64,000 nucleotides of DNA from an uncultured bacterium (GCA_945831585.1 CAMACY010000003.1:1-64000), one strand, 5' to 3'; positions 1 to 9,824 are shown, numbered from the stretch's first letter. Notes: generated from the letters alone by a model not told the origin. Numbers and translations: made by a program.

Positions 1-248
1 GTTTACGGCGGCTGAGCGGGACCTGGCGAGTGTCCACATCTGTGGCGCTCTGCGGGGAGGGGGGGGGAGCGCGAGCTGTCGCTCGGCGCTATCCCTTGTG
101 CGTCGTTCGCCGTCCTTCGGGCGCTTCTGTCCGAAGGGCGTATGGTAGGGTGGGGGCTCACAGAACACACGTGCGCCGCACTGCTGGGACGCAGCGCGGC
201 GCGTCCTATTCCCCAATGCGTTTGCCCTGCGTACCTGCGCCGCTGCGC
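1..248. other. Left edge, no supportable gene
   Basis: Two plus-strand frames stay open through much of this stretch, but their translations are Arg/Ala-rich and match no family I recognise. A frame entering from the left edge stops after four codons. There is an inverted repeat at 111-140 (arms of 10 bp with one G-T pair, 10-nt loop) without a T-tract, which could be the terminator hairpin of an upstream gene. I see nothing else. Confidence 0.4.
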
Positions 249-278
249 TTGACCCGGCGGCGCTGACTCTGCTACAAT
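249..278 (+). promoter_or_regulatory. Promoter of the OppF-type ATPase gene
   Basis: TTGACC, 18-bp spacer, TACAAT. Only 6 bp separate the -10 box from the ATG, so the transcript is predicted to be leaderless. Confidence 0.7.
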
Positions 279-284
279 GCCCGC

Positions 285-1049
285 ATGGCCTACCTGGAAC
301 TCGAGAATATCTGCGTGCATTTCCCCCTGCGTGGCGGCGGCGTGCTGCGCGCGGTGGATGGCGTGAGCCTCTCCGTGCAGCGCGGGGAGATTCTCGGGCT
401 GGTGGGTGAATCCGGCTGCGGCAAGAGCACGCTTTCCCGTGCGCTCATGCAGCTGCAGCCGCTGACGGCGGGGAGTATCACGCTGGACGGCGTGAACCTC
501 AGCGCCTTGCCGCCGGCGCAGGTGCGGCGGCGGCGCTTGGATTTTCAGATGGTGTTCCAGGATCCCTATGCCTCGCTCAACCCGCGTATGAGTATCTACA
601 GCACGCTGCTGGAGGCGCTCACGCGGCGTGCTCCGCTGCCGCGCGCCGCGCGCGAGGAGGCCGTGGCGGCGCTCATGGAGCGCGTGGGGCTCGCCCCCGA
701 GCACATGTACAAATACCCGCACGAATTTTCCGGCGGGCAGCGGCAGCGCGTGGCCATCGCCCGTGCCATTGCGCCGCGCCCCGCTCTGCTGCTGGCCGAT
801 GAGCCCGTCTCCGCCCTCGATGTCAGCATCCAGAGCCAAATCCTCAACCTGCTCACCGACCTGCGTCGCGAGCTGGGGCTCACGATGATTTTCATTTCCC
901 ACGATCTCTCTGTGGTGCATTACCTCGCGGACAACATCGCCGTTATGCGCCGCGGGCGCTTGGAGGAATACGGCCGTGCCGAGCAGGTCTTCCGGCAGCC
1001 GCGCGCGGACTACACCCGCCGCCTGCTCGACGCCGTGCCGCGCCTGTGA
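285..1049 (+). CDS. ABC transporter ATP-binding protein, oligopeptide/dipeptide (OppF/DppF) type
   Basis: This is the cytoplasmic ATPase subunit that powers an oligopeptide-type ABC importer. The 254-residue protein has a complete nucleotide-binding domain: Walker A GESGCGKST (residues 41-49), a Q-loop in FQDPYASLNPRM, the signature SGGQRQR, Walker B LLLADEP and the switch histidine in ISHDLS. The long AVDGVS...ADEPVSALDVSIQSQ pattern and the C-terminal PRADYTRRLL segment are typical of OppF/DppF; the usual C-terminal extension is short. The start is the ATG directly behind a promoter. No permease, OppD partner or binding protein lies beside it in the window, so the partners must be to the left or elsewhere. 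The family-5 binding protein near 44 kb is a conceivable but unproven partner. The gene converges on uvrB with an 18-bp gap. Substrate unknown. Confidence 0.93.
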   Translation: MAYLELENICVHFPLRGGGVLRAVDGVSLSVQRGEILGLVGESGCGKSTLSRALMQLQPLTAGSITLDGVNLSALPPAQVRRRRLDFQMVFQDPYASLNPRMSIYSTLLEALTRRAPLPRAAREEAVAALMERVGLAPEHMYKYPHEFSGGQRQRVAIARAIAPRPALLLADEPVSALDVSIQSQILNLLTDLRRELGLTMIFISHDLSVVHYLADNIAVMRRGRLEEYGRAEQVFRQPRADYTRRLLDAVPRL

Positions 1050-1067
1050 GGGGGGCGCTCCCGTGGC

Positions 1068-3239
1068 TCAGCATTCGCCGCGCAGACGCTTGATTTTGTC
1101 GCGCAGCACCGCCGCTACTTCGAAATCCAGTCGCGCGGCGGCTTGGCGCATCTCCTTCTCCAGCGCGGCGATGGCGGCGGCGCTGTCGGGCTCCTCCTCG
1201 GCGGCGCTCAGGTCGCCGTCCGCCTCCTCGTCATCGGGTGTGTAGAGGCGCAGGGTGCTTTGGTCGCTGCGCGACACGCTGTGCGGCGTAATGCCGTGGG
1301 CGGCGTTGTAGGCCAGTTGCAGGCGACGGCGGCGGTCGCTCTCCTCGATGAGTCGGCGGATGGATTCCGTCTGCACATCCGCAAAGAGCACGCACTCGCC
1401 GTGCACATGGCGCGCCGCGCGCCCTGCCGTCTGCACCAGGCTGGTCTCGTTGCGCAGAAAGCCCTCCTTGTCCGCATCCAGAATGCAAACCAGCGACACC
1501 TCCGGCAGATCAAGCCCCTCGCGCAGCAGGTTGATGCCCACCAGCACATCCACCTTGCCCGCGCGCAGTTTGCGCAGGATTTCCACGCGCTCAATCGCGT
1601 CCACATCGGCGTGGATGTACTCCACCGCCAGCCCGATGCGGCGCAGGTAGTCCGTCAGATCCTCCGCCGTGCGCTTGGTCAGCGTTGTCACCAGCACGCG
1701 CTCGCGCCGGCGAATGCGCTCGCGACAGAGTTCGATGGTTTTGTCGATTTGCCCCTCCAGCGGCAGCACGGTAATCTTGGGCTCGGGCAGCCCCGTGGGG
1801 CGGATGACCTGCTCGACGATGAGCGGCTGCCCGAGGGCGCGGGGGTGAAAACTCTCCGGCGGCGCGTCGGAGGGGTGGGGCGGCACGCGCAGTTCTGAGA
1901 GCTTGTGGAAGAATACGCCGCGAAAGCCCTCCGGCGCGCGGGTGATGGCTTGGCTGGCTTTCTCGCTGCGGGCGTGGGTGTTGCCGCGCGTGGCTTTCAG
2001 CACGGGGATGTAGCTCGTGTTGCCCGCCACGCAGTTGACGTATTCAAAGGGACCGGGGGTGGCACTCAGGTAGAGCAGCTGGGCCTGGCGCGCCATGAAT
2101 TCGTCGAAGCGCAGCGGGCGGTTGTCCAGCGCGCTGGGCAGGCGAAAGCCGTGGTCGATGAGCACTTGCTTGCGCGAGCGGTCGCCCTCGTACATGCCGC
2201 CCAGCTGGGGGATGGTGGCGTGCGACTCGTCGATGATGGTCAGGTGGTCGGCGGGGAAATAGTCTTGCAGGGTGGAGGGGGTGGAGCCCGGCGCGCGCCC
2301 CGCGAGGTGGCGCGAGTAGTTCTCGATGCCCTTGCAGAAGCCGATTTCGCTGATGAGTTCCAGGTCGTACTCCGTGCGCATTTTGAGCCGCTGCGCTTCG
2401 ATGAGCTTGTTGTGCTGCTCCAGCCAAGCGACTCGCTCCGCCAGCTCCGCGCGGATGGATTGCAGGGCGGCGGCGCGCTTTTCCGGGGCGGAGACGTATT
2501 GTTTGACGGGGAAGAAGAGGTAGCTCTGTAGGGATTCGCGGCGGCGTCCCGTGCCGGCGTCGATGAGGGAAATGGCGTCGATTTCGTCGCCGAAGAACTC
2601 GATGCGGATGGCCTCGCCGTCGCTCTGCGCGGGGTAGACATCCACCACATCGCCGCGCACGCGGAAGCTGCCGCGGCGGAAGTCGTAGTCGCTGCGCTCA
2701 AAGAGCAGCTCCGTCAGGCAGGCCAGCAGGGCGTCGCGCGCCATGTCCTGCCCGCAGGAGACGGCGAGCGTCAGGTTGCGGTAGTCCTCCGGCGAGCCCA
2801 GACCGTAGATGCAGGACACGCTCGCCACCACGATGACATCGCGCCGCAGCAGCAGCGAGCGCATGGCGTTGAGGCAGAGTCGGTCAATTTCTTCGTTGAT
2901 GGCGCTGTCTTTCTCGATGTAGGTGTCCGTGCTGGCGATGTAGGCCTCGGGCTGGTAGTAGTCGAAGTAGGAGACGAAGTATTCTACCGCGTTGTGCGGG
3001 AAGAAGTTTTTGAGCTCGGAGTAGAGCTGGGCGGCGAGGGTTTTGTTGTGGCTGAGCACGAGGACGGGGCGCTCCTGCGCCGCGATGATGTTGGCCATCG
3101 TGAAGGTTTTGCCGCTGCCCGTGACGCCGAGCAGGCACTGGTGCTTGTTGCCCGCGCGCAGCGAGAGCAGCAGTTTCTCAATGGCCTGCGCCTGGTCGCC
3201 CGAGGGGCGGTAGTCGGTGACGAGTCGGTAGAGGGACAT
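1068..3239 (-). CDS. uvrB: UvrABC system protein B with an internal insertion
   Basis: UvrB is the damage-verifying helicase of nucleotide excision repair; it is loaded by UvrA and recruits UvrC. The protein shows the Walker A motif GVTGSGKTF (about residue 39), the YFVSYFDYYQPEAY beta-hairpin region, the DESH Walker B box, helicase motifs SATPG, TTLTKR, GINLLREGLD and QTAGRAAR, and a C-terminal UVR motif (LEKEMRQAAARLDFEVAAVLRDK). At 723 residues it is about 50 longer than the E. coli protein. The excess sits between SATPGPFEY (about residue 399) and VEQVIRPTGL (about residue 474), where other UvrBs have only a few residues. Frame and composition are continuous, so this is an in-frame insertion, not an error. 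It is the last gene of an operon: the DNA methylase upstream stops 3 bp before the uvrB start. Confidence 0.97.
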   Translation of the reverse strand: MSLYRLVTDYRPSGDQAQAIEKLLLSLRAGNKHQCLLGVTGSGKTFTMANIIAAQERPVLVLSHNKTLAAQLYSELKNFFPHNAVEYFVSYFDYYQPEAYIASTDTYIEKDSAINEEIDRLCLNAMRSLLLRRDVIVVASVSCIYGLGSPEDYRNLTLAVSCGQDMARDALLACLTELLFERSDYDFRRGSFRVRGDVVDVYPAQSDGEAIRIEFFGDEIDAISLIDAGTGRRRESLQSYLFFPVKQYVSAPEKRAAALQSIRAELAERVAWLEQHNKLIEAQRLKMRTEYDLELISEIGFCKGIENYSRHLAGRAPGSTPSTLQDYFPADHLTIIDESHATIPQLGGMYEGDRSRKQVLIDHGFRLPSALDNRPLRFDEFMARQAQLLYLSATPGPFEYVNCVAGNTSYIPVLKATRGNTHARSEKASQAITRAPEGFRGVFFHKLSELRVPPHPSDAPPESFHPRALGQPLIVEQVIRPTGLPEPKITVLPLEGQIDKTIELCRERIRRRERVLVTTLTKRTAEDLTDYLRRIGLAVEYIHADVDAIERVEILRKLRAGKVDVLVGINLLREGLDLPEVSLVCILDADKEGFLRNETSLVQTAGRAARHVHGECVLFADVQTESIRRLIEESDRRRRLQLAYNAAHGITPHSVSRSDQSTLRLYTPDDEEADGDLSAAEEEPDSAAAIAALEKEMRQAAARLDFEVAAVLRDKIKRLRGEC

Positions 3240-3242
3240 GGC

Positions 3243-4349
3243 TCAGTGCTTTTCGAGGATGAAGAGGTATTCCGTGACGCGCTTGGCGCGTGCGGCGAGG
3301 TTGCGACAGCCGCGGAAGGTGGCGTAGGGCTGCGCGAGCAGCTCCGTGCGCCCCAGGCGCTGCAAGCCCGCCAACAGCTCCTCGCGCGGCACGAAGCCCT
3401 CGCTGTTGTAAGAGATGAGCACAAAGCGTGCGGGGCAGCGCTCCGCCAGCGCCAGCAGGGCGGGGGCGGCTTCCGCGCGGCGGTTGTAGACCGAGCGGTT
3501 CCAGCTGCGCGGGATGCCCGAGACTGCCGAGAGCTCGCGCGGTTCGCGGTACTCCGTCAGCAGGTTGAGCATGAAGTAGTTGCTGCCGTAGGGGTGCTGG
3601 TTGTAGGGTGGGTCGAGGTAGGCGAGGTCGAGCTCAGGCAGCTCGGCGGCGCAGGCGGCGGCATCGCCGCAGCGGCAGTGCACGTCGCTGTCGAAGCGCG
3701 AGAAGAGCGGCAGGGGCAGGGCGATGTCGCCGCAGATGCGCGCGAGGGCGTGCCCGCCCGCGCCGCCGAAGCGACCAATGCCGTCGCGCCCCTTGTAAAA
3801 GCCTTTGAAGACGCCCGCCGTGTTGGTGTGCACCGAGGCCTCGCTGAGCAGCGGGGCGATGAAGTAGGGCTGCAACGCCTCGGGCAGGGTGGCGATGGCT
3901 TGGCGCGCGCTGTCGAGGAAGAGGGCGTTGCGGCGCGTGTAGAATACGCGGTCGTGGCGGGTGGGGTGCTGCTCGTCGCGCGGGGCGTAGAGGCGGGTGA
4001 TAAAGCCCTCGCGCGGCTGCGCGGCGATGGTGGCGAGCAGCTCGCGGTGGCGCTCGCGCAGTTCGGTGAGCAGCTCGGGGGTGGCGTTGCTCAGGTAGCA
4101 GCGGTTGATGCAGTGGGCGTAGGGCTCCAGGTCGTTGGCGTAGAGGGTGTGGGCGCTGCGTTTGAGGAAGCGCGCAACGATGCCGCTGCCCGAGAAGAGG
4201 TCGGCGCAGGCGAGCCGCTGCCGCCCCAGCCGCTGCTGCACATGGCGCAGCGCTTGCGCCGGCAGCTCCAGCAGGGCGCGTTTGTTGCCCAGGCAGGTGA
4301 TGAGCTGTTCGCGGAGGTAGCGCGGGTCTTCGGGGGGGAGCTCGGGCAT
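3243..4349 (-). CDS. D12-class DNA adenine-N6 methyltransferase (orphan)
   Basis: Predicted S-adenosylmethionine-dependent DNA (adenine-N6) methyltransferase of the D12 (Dam-like, alpha) class. Motifs appear in the order of that class: LGNKRALL near the N-terminus (residue about 20), the SAM-binding ADLFSGSG (about 52-59), and the catalytic motif LAYLDPPYN (about 240). Length (368 residues) is larger than Dam (about 270-290), with extra sequence between motifs I and IV that may hold the target-recognition region. No restriction endonuclease is adjacent. It lies 15 bp after the GHL10 gene and 3 bp before uvrB, so all three are probably co-transcribed. Association with uvrB could hint at a role in genome maintenance or epigenetic marking, but that is inference. 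Target sequence unknown. Confidence 0.85.
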   Translation of the reverse strand: MPELPPEDPRYLREQLITCLGNKRALLELPAQALRHVQQRLGRQRLACADLFSGSGIVARFLKRSAHTLYANDLEPYAHCINRCYLSNATPELLTELRERHRELLATIAAQPREGFITRLYAPRDEQHPTRHDRVFYTRRNALFLDSARQAIATLPEALQPYFIAPLLSEASVHTNTAGVFKGFYKGRDGIGRFGGAGGHALARICGDIALPLPLFSRFDSDVHCRCGDAAACAAELPELDLAYLDPPYNQHPYGSNYFMLNLLTEYREPRELSAVSGIPRSWNRSVYNRRAEAAPALLALAERCPARFVLISYNSEGFVPREELLAGLQRLGRTELLAQPYATFRGCRNLAARAKRVTEYLFILEKH

Positions 4350-4364
4350 GGAGGTGAGGGGGGC

Positions 4365-5786
4365 TCAGCGCGCCAGCACGGCGGGCGTGCCGGAGAGGCC
4401 GCTGCCGGAAATCGGGCGCAGGGCGATGCGGTCGGCGCTGCGCGCGACGGCGGGGTGCAGGGTGTAGCTCGTGATCTGCCCCGGCAGGATGGCCAGCGTG
4501 AACCAGCGCCCCTTGTTGGCCACCTGCAGGGCGTACTTGCGGGCGGTGCCGTCGTTTGTCCAGCGCAGGGTGCAGCCGGCGGCGCTGTCTTGCGCGCTCA
4601 GCGTGGGGGTGCCGGGGCGCACGGAGCTGCTCCAGGGCATGGGCGGCGGCAGGGCGAGCGCGGCGTAGCGCTTGGAGAGCTCGGTCTGCACGCCGCCGCG
4701 GTTGCTGCCCAGCGAGCGCCAGCTCCAGTAGAGCTGCCCTGCGCTTTGGCGCGCCAGCTTGCGCGACCAGTCCACCTGCGCGCCGATTTCGGAGGCGGGG
4801 CGACCGGGATCCTCGCTGCTGTTGATGCGCACCGAGGCAATGCCCGGCCACACGGGGCGCGCGGGGTTGATGCCGCTCCACCAGCGCATGAGCGCGGGGA
4901 AGCTCTGTGGCCCTTCACAGCGCCAGTAGAGCTGGGGGCTCAGGTAGTCCACCCAGCCGCGCGCCAGCCACTTGCGGGCATCGCAGGCCAGGTCCTCGTA
5001 GGCGTTCACGCCGCCCGTCACCCCCTCCGGGTAACCTGGCTGCCAGATGCCGAAGGGGCTGATGCCCACGCGCACGTATGGTTTGATGCGTTTGACTTCG
5101 GTATAGAGGCGGCTCACAAAGGCATCCACCGCCGCGCGGCGGCGGGCGGGGCTCTTGCCGTCCGCCACACGGTGGTGCGGTGGGTAGGGGTAGAAGTAGT
5201 CGTCCAGGTGCACGCCGTCGATGTCGTAGCGGCGCACGACGTCGGTGATAACGCTCAGCACATGGCTCTGCGTCTCCGCCGCCGAGGGGTTGAGGATGGT
5301 GGTGCTGCCGGCGCGCAGGGTCAGCTCCGGGCGGCGGCGTGCGATGTGCTTACGCCCCACCTCTTTGCCGCTCGCGGTGGCGCGGAAGGGGTTGAACCAG
5401 GCGTGCAGCTCGAGACCGCGCTTGTGCGCTTCGGCCACGGCAAAGGCCAGCGGGTCATAGCCGGGGTCGGTGCCGGGGCCGGAGAGCCAGTAGCTCCAGG
5501 GCTCCAGCGGCGAGCGGTAGAAGGCATCTGAGCAGGGGCGCACTTGCAGCAGAATGGCGTTGAGGTGCAGGCGCTGCGCCTGTTGCAGAATCCCCAGCAG
5601 CTCGGCGCGCTGCTGCGCGGCGGGCAGCCCCGGGCGCGAGGGCCAGTCCAGATTGTACACCGTGGCCACCCAGGCTGCGCGGAACTCGCGCACGGGCTCC
5701 GGCACGGGTTCCCGCACCGCTTGCCATGCCGCCAGTGGCAGCGCCGACGCCAAAAGCATCATGCTGAGAAGAAGCAGTCGTCTCAC
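4365..5786 (-). CDS. Secreted glycoside hydrolase-like protein, GHL10 / DUF187 family
   Basis: Predicted exported glycosidase-like TIM-barrel protein of the GHL10 (DUF187) family, which is thought to act on glycans or peptidoglycan; the exact substrate is not established. The hydrophobic stretch LLLLSMMLLASALPLAAW is a signal peptide. Family hallmarks follow: FRAAWVATVYNLDWPS, NAILLQVRPCSDAFYRS, ELHAWFNPFRA, DGVHLDDYFYPYP and WVDYLSPQLYW, with acidic residues positioned as in retaining barrels. A short beta-sandwich-like C-terminal segment (about 90 residues) follows the barrel. I chose the GTG start at 5786 (473 residues) because the first ATG (5798) lies inside the predicted -10 box; the GTG is 7 bp downstream of it. 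Using the ATG adds only four residues. First gene of the operon with the methylase and uvrB. Confidence 0.85.
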   Translation of the reverse strand: MRRLLLLSMMLLASALPLAAWQAVREPVPEPVREFRAAWVATVYNLDWPSRPGLPAAQQRAELLGILQQAQRLHLNAILLQVRPCSDAFYRSPLEPWSYWLSGPGTDPGYDPLAFAVAEAHKRGLELHAWFNPFRATASGKEVGRKHIARRRPELTLRAGSTTILNPSAAETQSHVLSVITDVVRRYDIDGVHLDDYFYPYPPHHRVADGKSPARRRAAVDAFVSRLYTEVKRIKPYVRVGISPFGIWQPGYPEGVTGGVNAYEDLACDARKWLARGWVDYLSPQLYWRCEGPQSFPALMRWWSGINPARPVWPGIASVRINSSEDPGRPASEIGAQVDWSRKLARQSAGQLYWSWRSLGSNRGGVQTELSKRYAALALPPPMPWSSSVRPGTPTLSAQDSAAGCTLRWTNDGTARKYALQVANKGRWFTLAILPGQITSYTLHPAVARSADRIALRPISGSGLSGTPAVLAR

Positions 5787-5793
5787 GCGCTTC

Positions 5794-5822
5794 AGCATAG
5801 CTCGCCCCCGCCCGCGATGCAA
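5794..5822 (-). promoter_or_regulatory. Promoter of the GHL10-methylase-uvrB operon
   Basis: Reading on the minus strand: TTGCAT, 17-bp spacer, TATGCT. The ATG in the -10 box is the annotated-looking start at 5798; a GTG follows 7 bp after the box, giving a predicted leaderless message. Confidence 0.65.
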
Positions 5823-5829
5823 GCCGTAA

Positions 5830-7002
<1,173 letters not shown>

Positions 7003-7053
7003 GGCGCACCGCGTCCTGCCCGGGGGGCGCGGCGATGTTTCTCCCGAGCAAAA

Positions 7054-7080
7054 GCCCCCGATGCCTGTGGCATCGGGGGC
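7054..7080 (-). terminator. Intrinsic terminator between leuB and the DUF805 gene
   Basis: Perfect 12-bp stem (GCCCCCGATGCC / GGCATCGGGGGC) with a 3-nt loop. On the minus strand it is followed by TTTT, so it mainly terminates the DUF805 gene; it may also stop leuB transcripts. Confidence 0.85.
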
Positions 7081-7106
7081 GGGGGAAAACAGGGGGGGCG
7101 CAGGGC

Positions 7107-8177
7107 TTAGCGCGAGCGGGCTTGGGGATCCTCGCCCCAGCGGTTGGCCTTGCCACTGGGGATGACGGAAATCACGAGGAAGAATAGGCTGGCACCCATT
7201 TGGAGAAGCACCGTGAGCTCGTTCTCCCAGACGCAGGCGGGGAGGGTCAGGAGAAGGCCAACGAGGTACCACCAACCGCTCAGCCCGATATCGTGCAGGC
7301 GGCGCACCATCAAGGCGATGAAGGGCACAAGCGCAGCCAGATAGAGCATCAGCAGGATGATGATCAACACCAGCAGGGGGACGAAGTTTTCCGTCTGCAG
7401 CAGGGGAATGAGCGACTCGAAGACCAGGGTGTACAGGATACCGCAGAGGATGTAGAGCCCCATGCAGAATTGCCAGTACTCCGTGCGCGAGGCGCGCCCG
7501 CGGAAGTCGGCATAGCGCCGGAACAGCACCGTGCTGAGCGCGCGCAAGGGCGACCAGGTGTCGGGCGTCACAACCACGGGTCCTTGCGTCTGCTCGGGGC
7601 AGCGGCTCGGCAGCAGCGCCACCACGAGGCGGAAGAGAGCGATCGCCCCGCCAATGGCAGCGATCACGGCGCCTGCAACGGGCAGGGCGCCATTGCCGTC
7701 GTGGAGAGCCCCCAGTCCGGCGACCAGCGCTCCGGCGAACAGCAGGGGATATTCCAGCAGGAGCATGCACATCCACCACACGCTCAGCCCTGCATCGCGC
7801 AGGCGGCGGCAGAGCAGCGCCAGCCCGGCACCATGCGCCACAAAGGCCAGCATGGCGGGAAGGGACAGGATGCCCAGCGCATGCAGGGCATTGATGAGTA
7901 GCGGGCGGACAGACTCATCCGGTGCCCCTGCGTTCACGCAGTCGAACAGCAGCTGCCCCCAATCCTCGCCCGTGCCTAGGTAGAGCCCGTTGAGGAGCAA
8001 GGCGCACAGCCCCATCAGCAGCGCCGCCGTGATCAGGTAGCCCACCCAGCTCAGCCAGTATTCCGTGCGCGAGGCGCGCCCGCTGATGGCGGTGCAGCGG
8101 TACCAGTAAACCGTGACGAAGGAGTTCCACAGCCCCCATTGCGGGGCGGGGGGCGGCGCCGGAAGGTCGTTGTTCAT
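7107..8177 (-). CDS. Membrane protein with two DUF805 domains
   Basis: Integral membrane protein of unknown function. It consists of two tandem copies of the DUF805 (YhaH/YhaI) domain: the first begins near FVTVYWYRCTAISGRASRTEYW (residues about 20-45), the second near RYADFRGRASRTEYWQF (about 225). Each copy carries the RxSRxEYW signature followed by several hydrophobic helices, and each ends with the LPSxxxRRLxDxGxSxWW-type motif (CRRLRDAGLSVWWMC and VRRLHDIGLSGWWYL). A single DUF805 protein is usually 110-150 residues; this 356-residue protein is an internal duplication with a short proline-rich N-terminus. It stands alone between leuB and hisS, with its own promoter and terminator. Confidence 0.9.
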   Translation of the reverse strand: MNNDLPAPPPAPQWGLWNSFVTVYWYRCTAISGRASRTEYWLSWVGYLITAALLMGLCALLLNGLYLGTGEDWGQLLFDCVNAGAPDESVRPLLINALHALGILSLPAMLAFVAHGAGLALLCRRLRDAGLSVWWMCMLLLEYPLLFAGALVAGLGALHDGNGALPVAGAVIAAIGGAIALFRLVVALLPSRCPEQTQGPVVVTPDTWSPLRALSTVLFRRYADFRGRASRTEYWQFCMGLYILCGILYTLVFESLIPLLQTENFVPLLVLIIILLMLYLAALVPFIALMVRRLHDIGLSGWWYLVGLLLTLPACVWENELTVLLQMGASLFFLVISVIPSGKANRWGEDPQARSR

Positions 8178-8183
8178 GCTGCC

Positions 8184-8211
8184 ATTGTATCATGCGCGCT
8201 CCGCGTGACAA
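8184..8211 (-). promoter_or_regulatory. Promoter of the DUF805 gene
   Basis: Minus strand: TTGTCA, 16-bp spacer, TACAAT, then 6 bp to the ATG. Predicted leaderless. Confidence 0.7.
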
Positions 8212-8263
8212 GGCAAAATGATCCGTGCGCGTCGTTTTGCAGCGCCGCTGCCGCACACGGAGC

Positions 8264-8292
8264 TTGTCAGGCGGGCGGTGATGGGGTATGAT
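8264..8292 (+). promoter_or_regulatory. Promoter of hisS
   Basis: TTGTCA, 17-bp spacer, TATGAT; leader of roughly 20 nt before the ATG at 8319. Confidence 0.65.
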
Positions 8293-8318
8293 GCCGCGCA
8301 GAGATCCCCCTGTTTCCT

Positions 8319-9593
8319 ATGCCAGACGCCCGTTTCTCCCCGCTCCCCGGTTTCCGCGATTTTGCCCCGCAAGAGTATGCCCTGCGCGCCTACCTCTTCT
8401 CGGTGTGGCGGCGCGTGGCGCAGCGCTACGGCTTTGCGGAGTGGGAGGCGCCCACGCTGGAGAGCACGGAGCTCTACCTCAAGAAGAGCGGCGGCGAGCT
8501 GCCGACCCAGCTTTTCCGCTTTCAGGATCAGGGCGAGCGCGATGTGACCCTGCGCCCGGAGCTCACAGCTTCGCTGGGGCGCATTGCGGCGGCCTGCCAG
8601 CGCGAGTACGCCAAGCCCCTCAAGTGGTTTGAAATCGGCAGCTGCTTCCGCTACGAGAAGCCGCAGAAGGGGCGTTTGCGCGAGTTCGTGCAGTTCAACG
8701 CCGACATTCTGGGCGAGGCCTCGGAGGGGGCGGATGCGGAGCTGCTGGCGCTGGCGATTGACTGTATGCGCGAGTTTGGCTTCACGGCGCAGGATTTCGT
8801 GGTGCGCGTGTCGGATCGCGAGGTGTGGCTGCGCTATGCGGCGGAGCACGGCGTGCCCGAGGAGCGCGTGGGCGACTTCCTGGCCGTCATCGACAAGTTC
8901 GAGCGCGACCGCCCCGAGTATTGCCAGGAGAAGCTCGATGCCTTTGGTCTGCGCCGCGAGGATCTGGTGGCGTTTATTCAGAATCCCCCGGCGGGTTGCT
9001 CGGCTCACTTCGACCGCGTGTACGAGGAGCTCTGCGCGCGCGGGCTGGAGGACTATGTGCAGCTCGATTTGTCGGTGGTGCGCGGTCTGGCGTACTACAC
9101 GGGGCTGGTCTTCGAGATTTTCGACAAGGGGCACACGCTGCGCGCGGTGGCGGGTGGCGGGCGCTACGACGGGCTGGTTGGCACGCTGTCGGGTGGGGCG
9201 GTGGACATGCCTGCTACGGGCTTTGCCATGGGCGATGCGGTGATTGCTCACCTCATCGAGGCCTGCCCGGCGGCGCGTGCACTGCGCGATGCGGCGTTGC
9301 GTCCGCACAGCTGCGATGTGTGCCTGGTGTTGGCCGCGCCCGAGATGCGCCCGCAGATGCTGGCGCTGGCCAGCGTGCTGCGCGATGCGGGGGTGCGGGT
9401 CGACCTGCCGCTGGCGCCGGCCAAGATGGGCAACCAGCTCAAGCGCGCGGAGAAAATCGGCGCGACCTACGCCGTCATTATCGGTGCGGAGTACCCCGAG
9501 GTGGAGCTCAAGAATCTCGCTACGCGCGAGTCGGCGCACACCACGCCCGACGGGCTCATGACGGAGCTGCTGGGCGAGGCGGACGAGGCCTGA
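8319..9593 (+). CDS. hisS: Histidyl-tRNA synthetase
   Basis: Class II aminoacyl-tRNA synthetase that charges tRNA-His in the cytosol. The 424-residue protein shows motif 1 (around YALRAYLFSVWRRVAQRYGF), motif 2 (WFEIGSCFRYEKPQKGRLREFVQFNADILG), the histidine-specific loops RGLAYYTGLVFEIFD and AGGGRYDGLVG, and motif 3 around GFAMGDAVIAHL (a slightly unusual version). A C-terminal anticodon-binding domain follows (SCDVCLVLAAPEM ... QLKRAEKIGATYAVIIG). Length is normal for bacterial HisS. The start ATG is in frame with the family N-terminus (FSPLPGFRDFAPQE). It is a single-gene unit. Confidence 0.97.
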   Translation: MPDARFSPLPGFRDFAPQEYALRAYLFSVWRRVAQRYGFAEWEAPTLESTELYLKKSGGELPTQLFRFQDQGERDVTLRPELTASLGRIAAACQREYAKPLKWFEIGSCFRYEKPQKGRLREFVQFNADILGEASEGADAELLALAIDCMREFGFTAQDFVVRVSDREVWLRYAAEHGVPEERVGDFLAVIDKFERDRPEYCQEKLDAFGLRREDLVAFIQNPPAGCSAHFDRVYEELCARGLEDYVQLDLSVVRGLAYYTGLVFEIFDKGHTLRAVAGGGRYDGLVGTLSGGAVDMPATGFAMGDAVIAHLIEACPAARALRDAALRPHSCDVCLVLAAPEMRPQMLALASVLRDAGVRVDLPLAPAKMGNQLKRAEKIGATYAVIIGAEYPEVELKNLATRESAHTTPDGLMTELLGEADEA

Positions 9594-9824
9594 GCGGCAG
9601 ACGGAGCCCACAAGTGTTGTCGGTGGTGGGGAGCCGGGTGTTGCCTGTGGGGCATCCGGCACGGGGCGTGCGTGCGCGTGCGGCCATAAGCTCGCGCTAT
9701 GGGGAAGATGGTGTCCGATTTATCGATAAAGCTTGGTTATGAACAACTTGTGCAAAGATGTATTGGCGCATTCGGTCGCGAGGGTGTAGGGTAGATGCCG
9801 GGCTGAGCAAGAGCCCGTGACATC
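9594..9824. other. Intergenic region before the small membrane protein
   Basis: A 231-bp region with an AT-rich patch near 9713-9760. A weak promoter candidate (TTGGCG, 18 bp, TAGGGT) lies about 30 bp before the next gene. I see no conserved RNA structure or ORF. Confidence 0.35.

Noticed and set aside
2994-5531. Plus-strand ORF of 845 codons opposite the methylase and GHL10 genes
   Set aside because: Spans two convincing minus-strand genes and translates to Ala/Gly/Val-rich sequence; a high-GC shadow.
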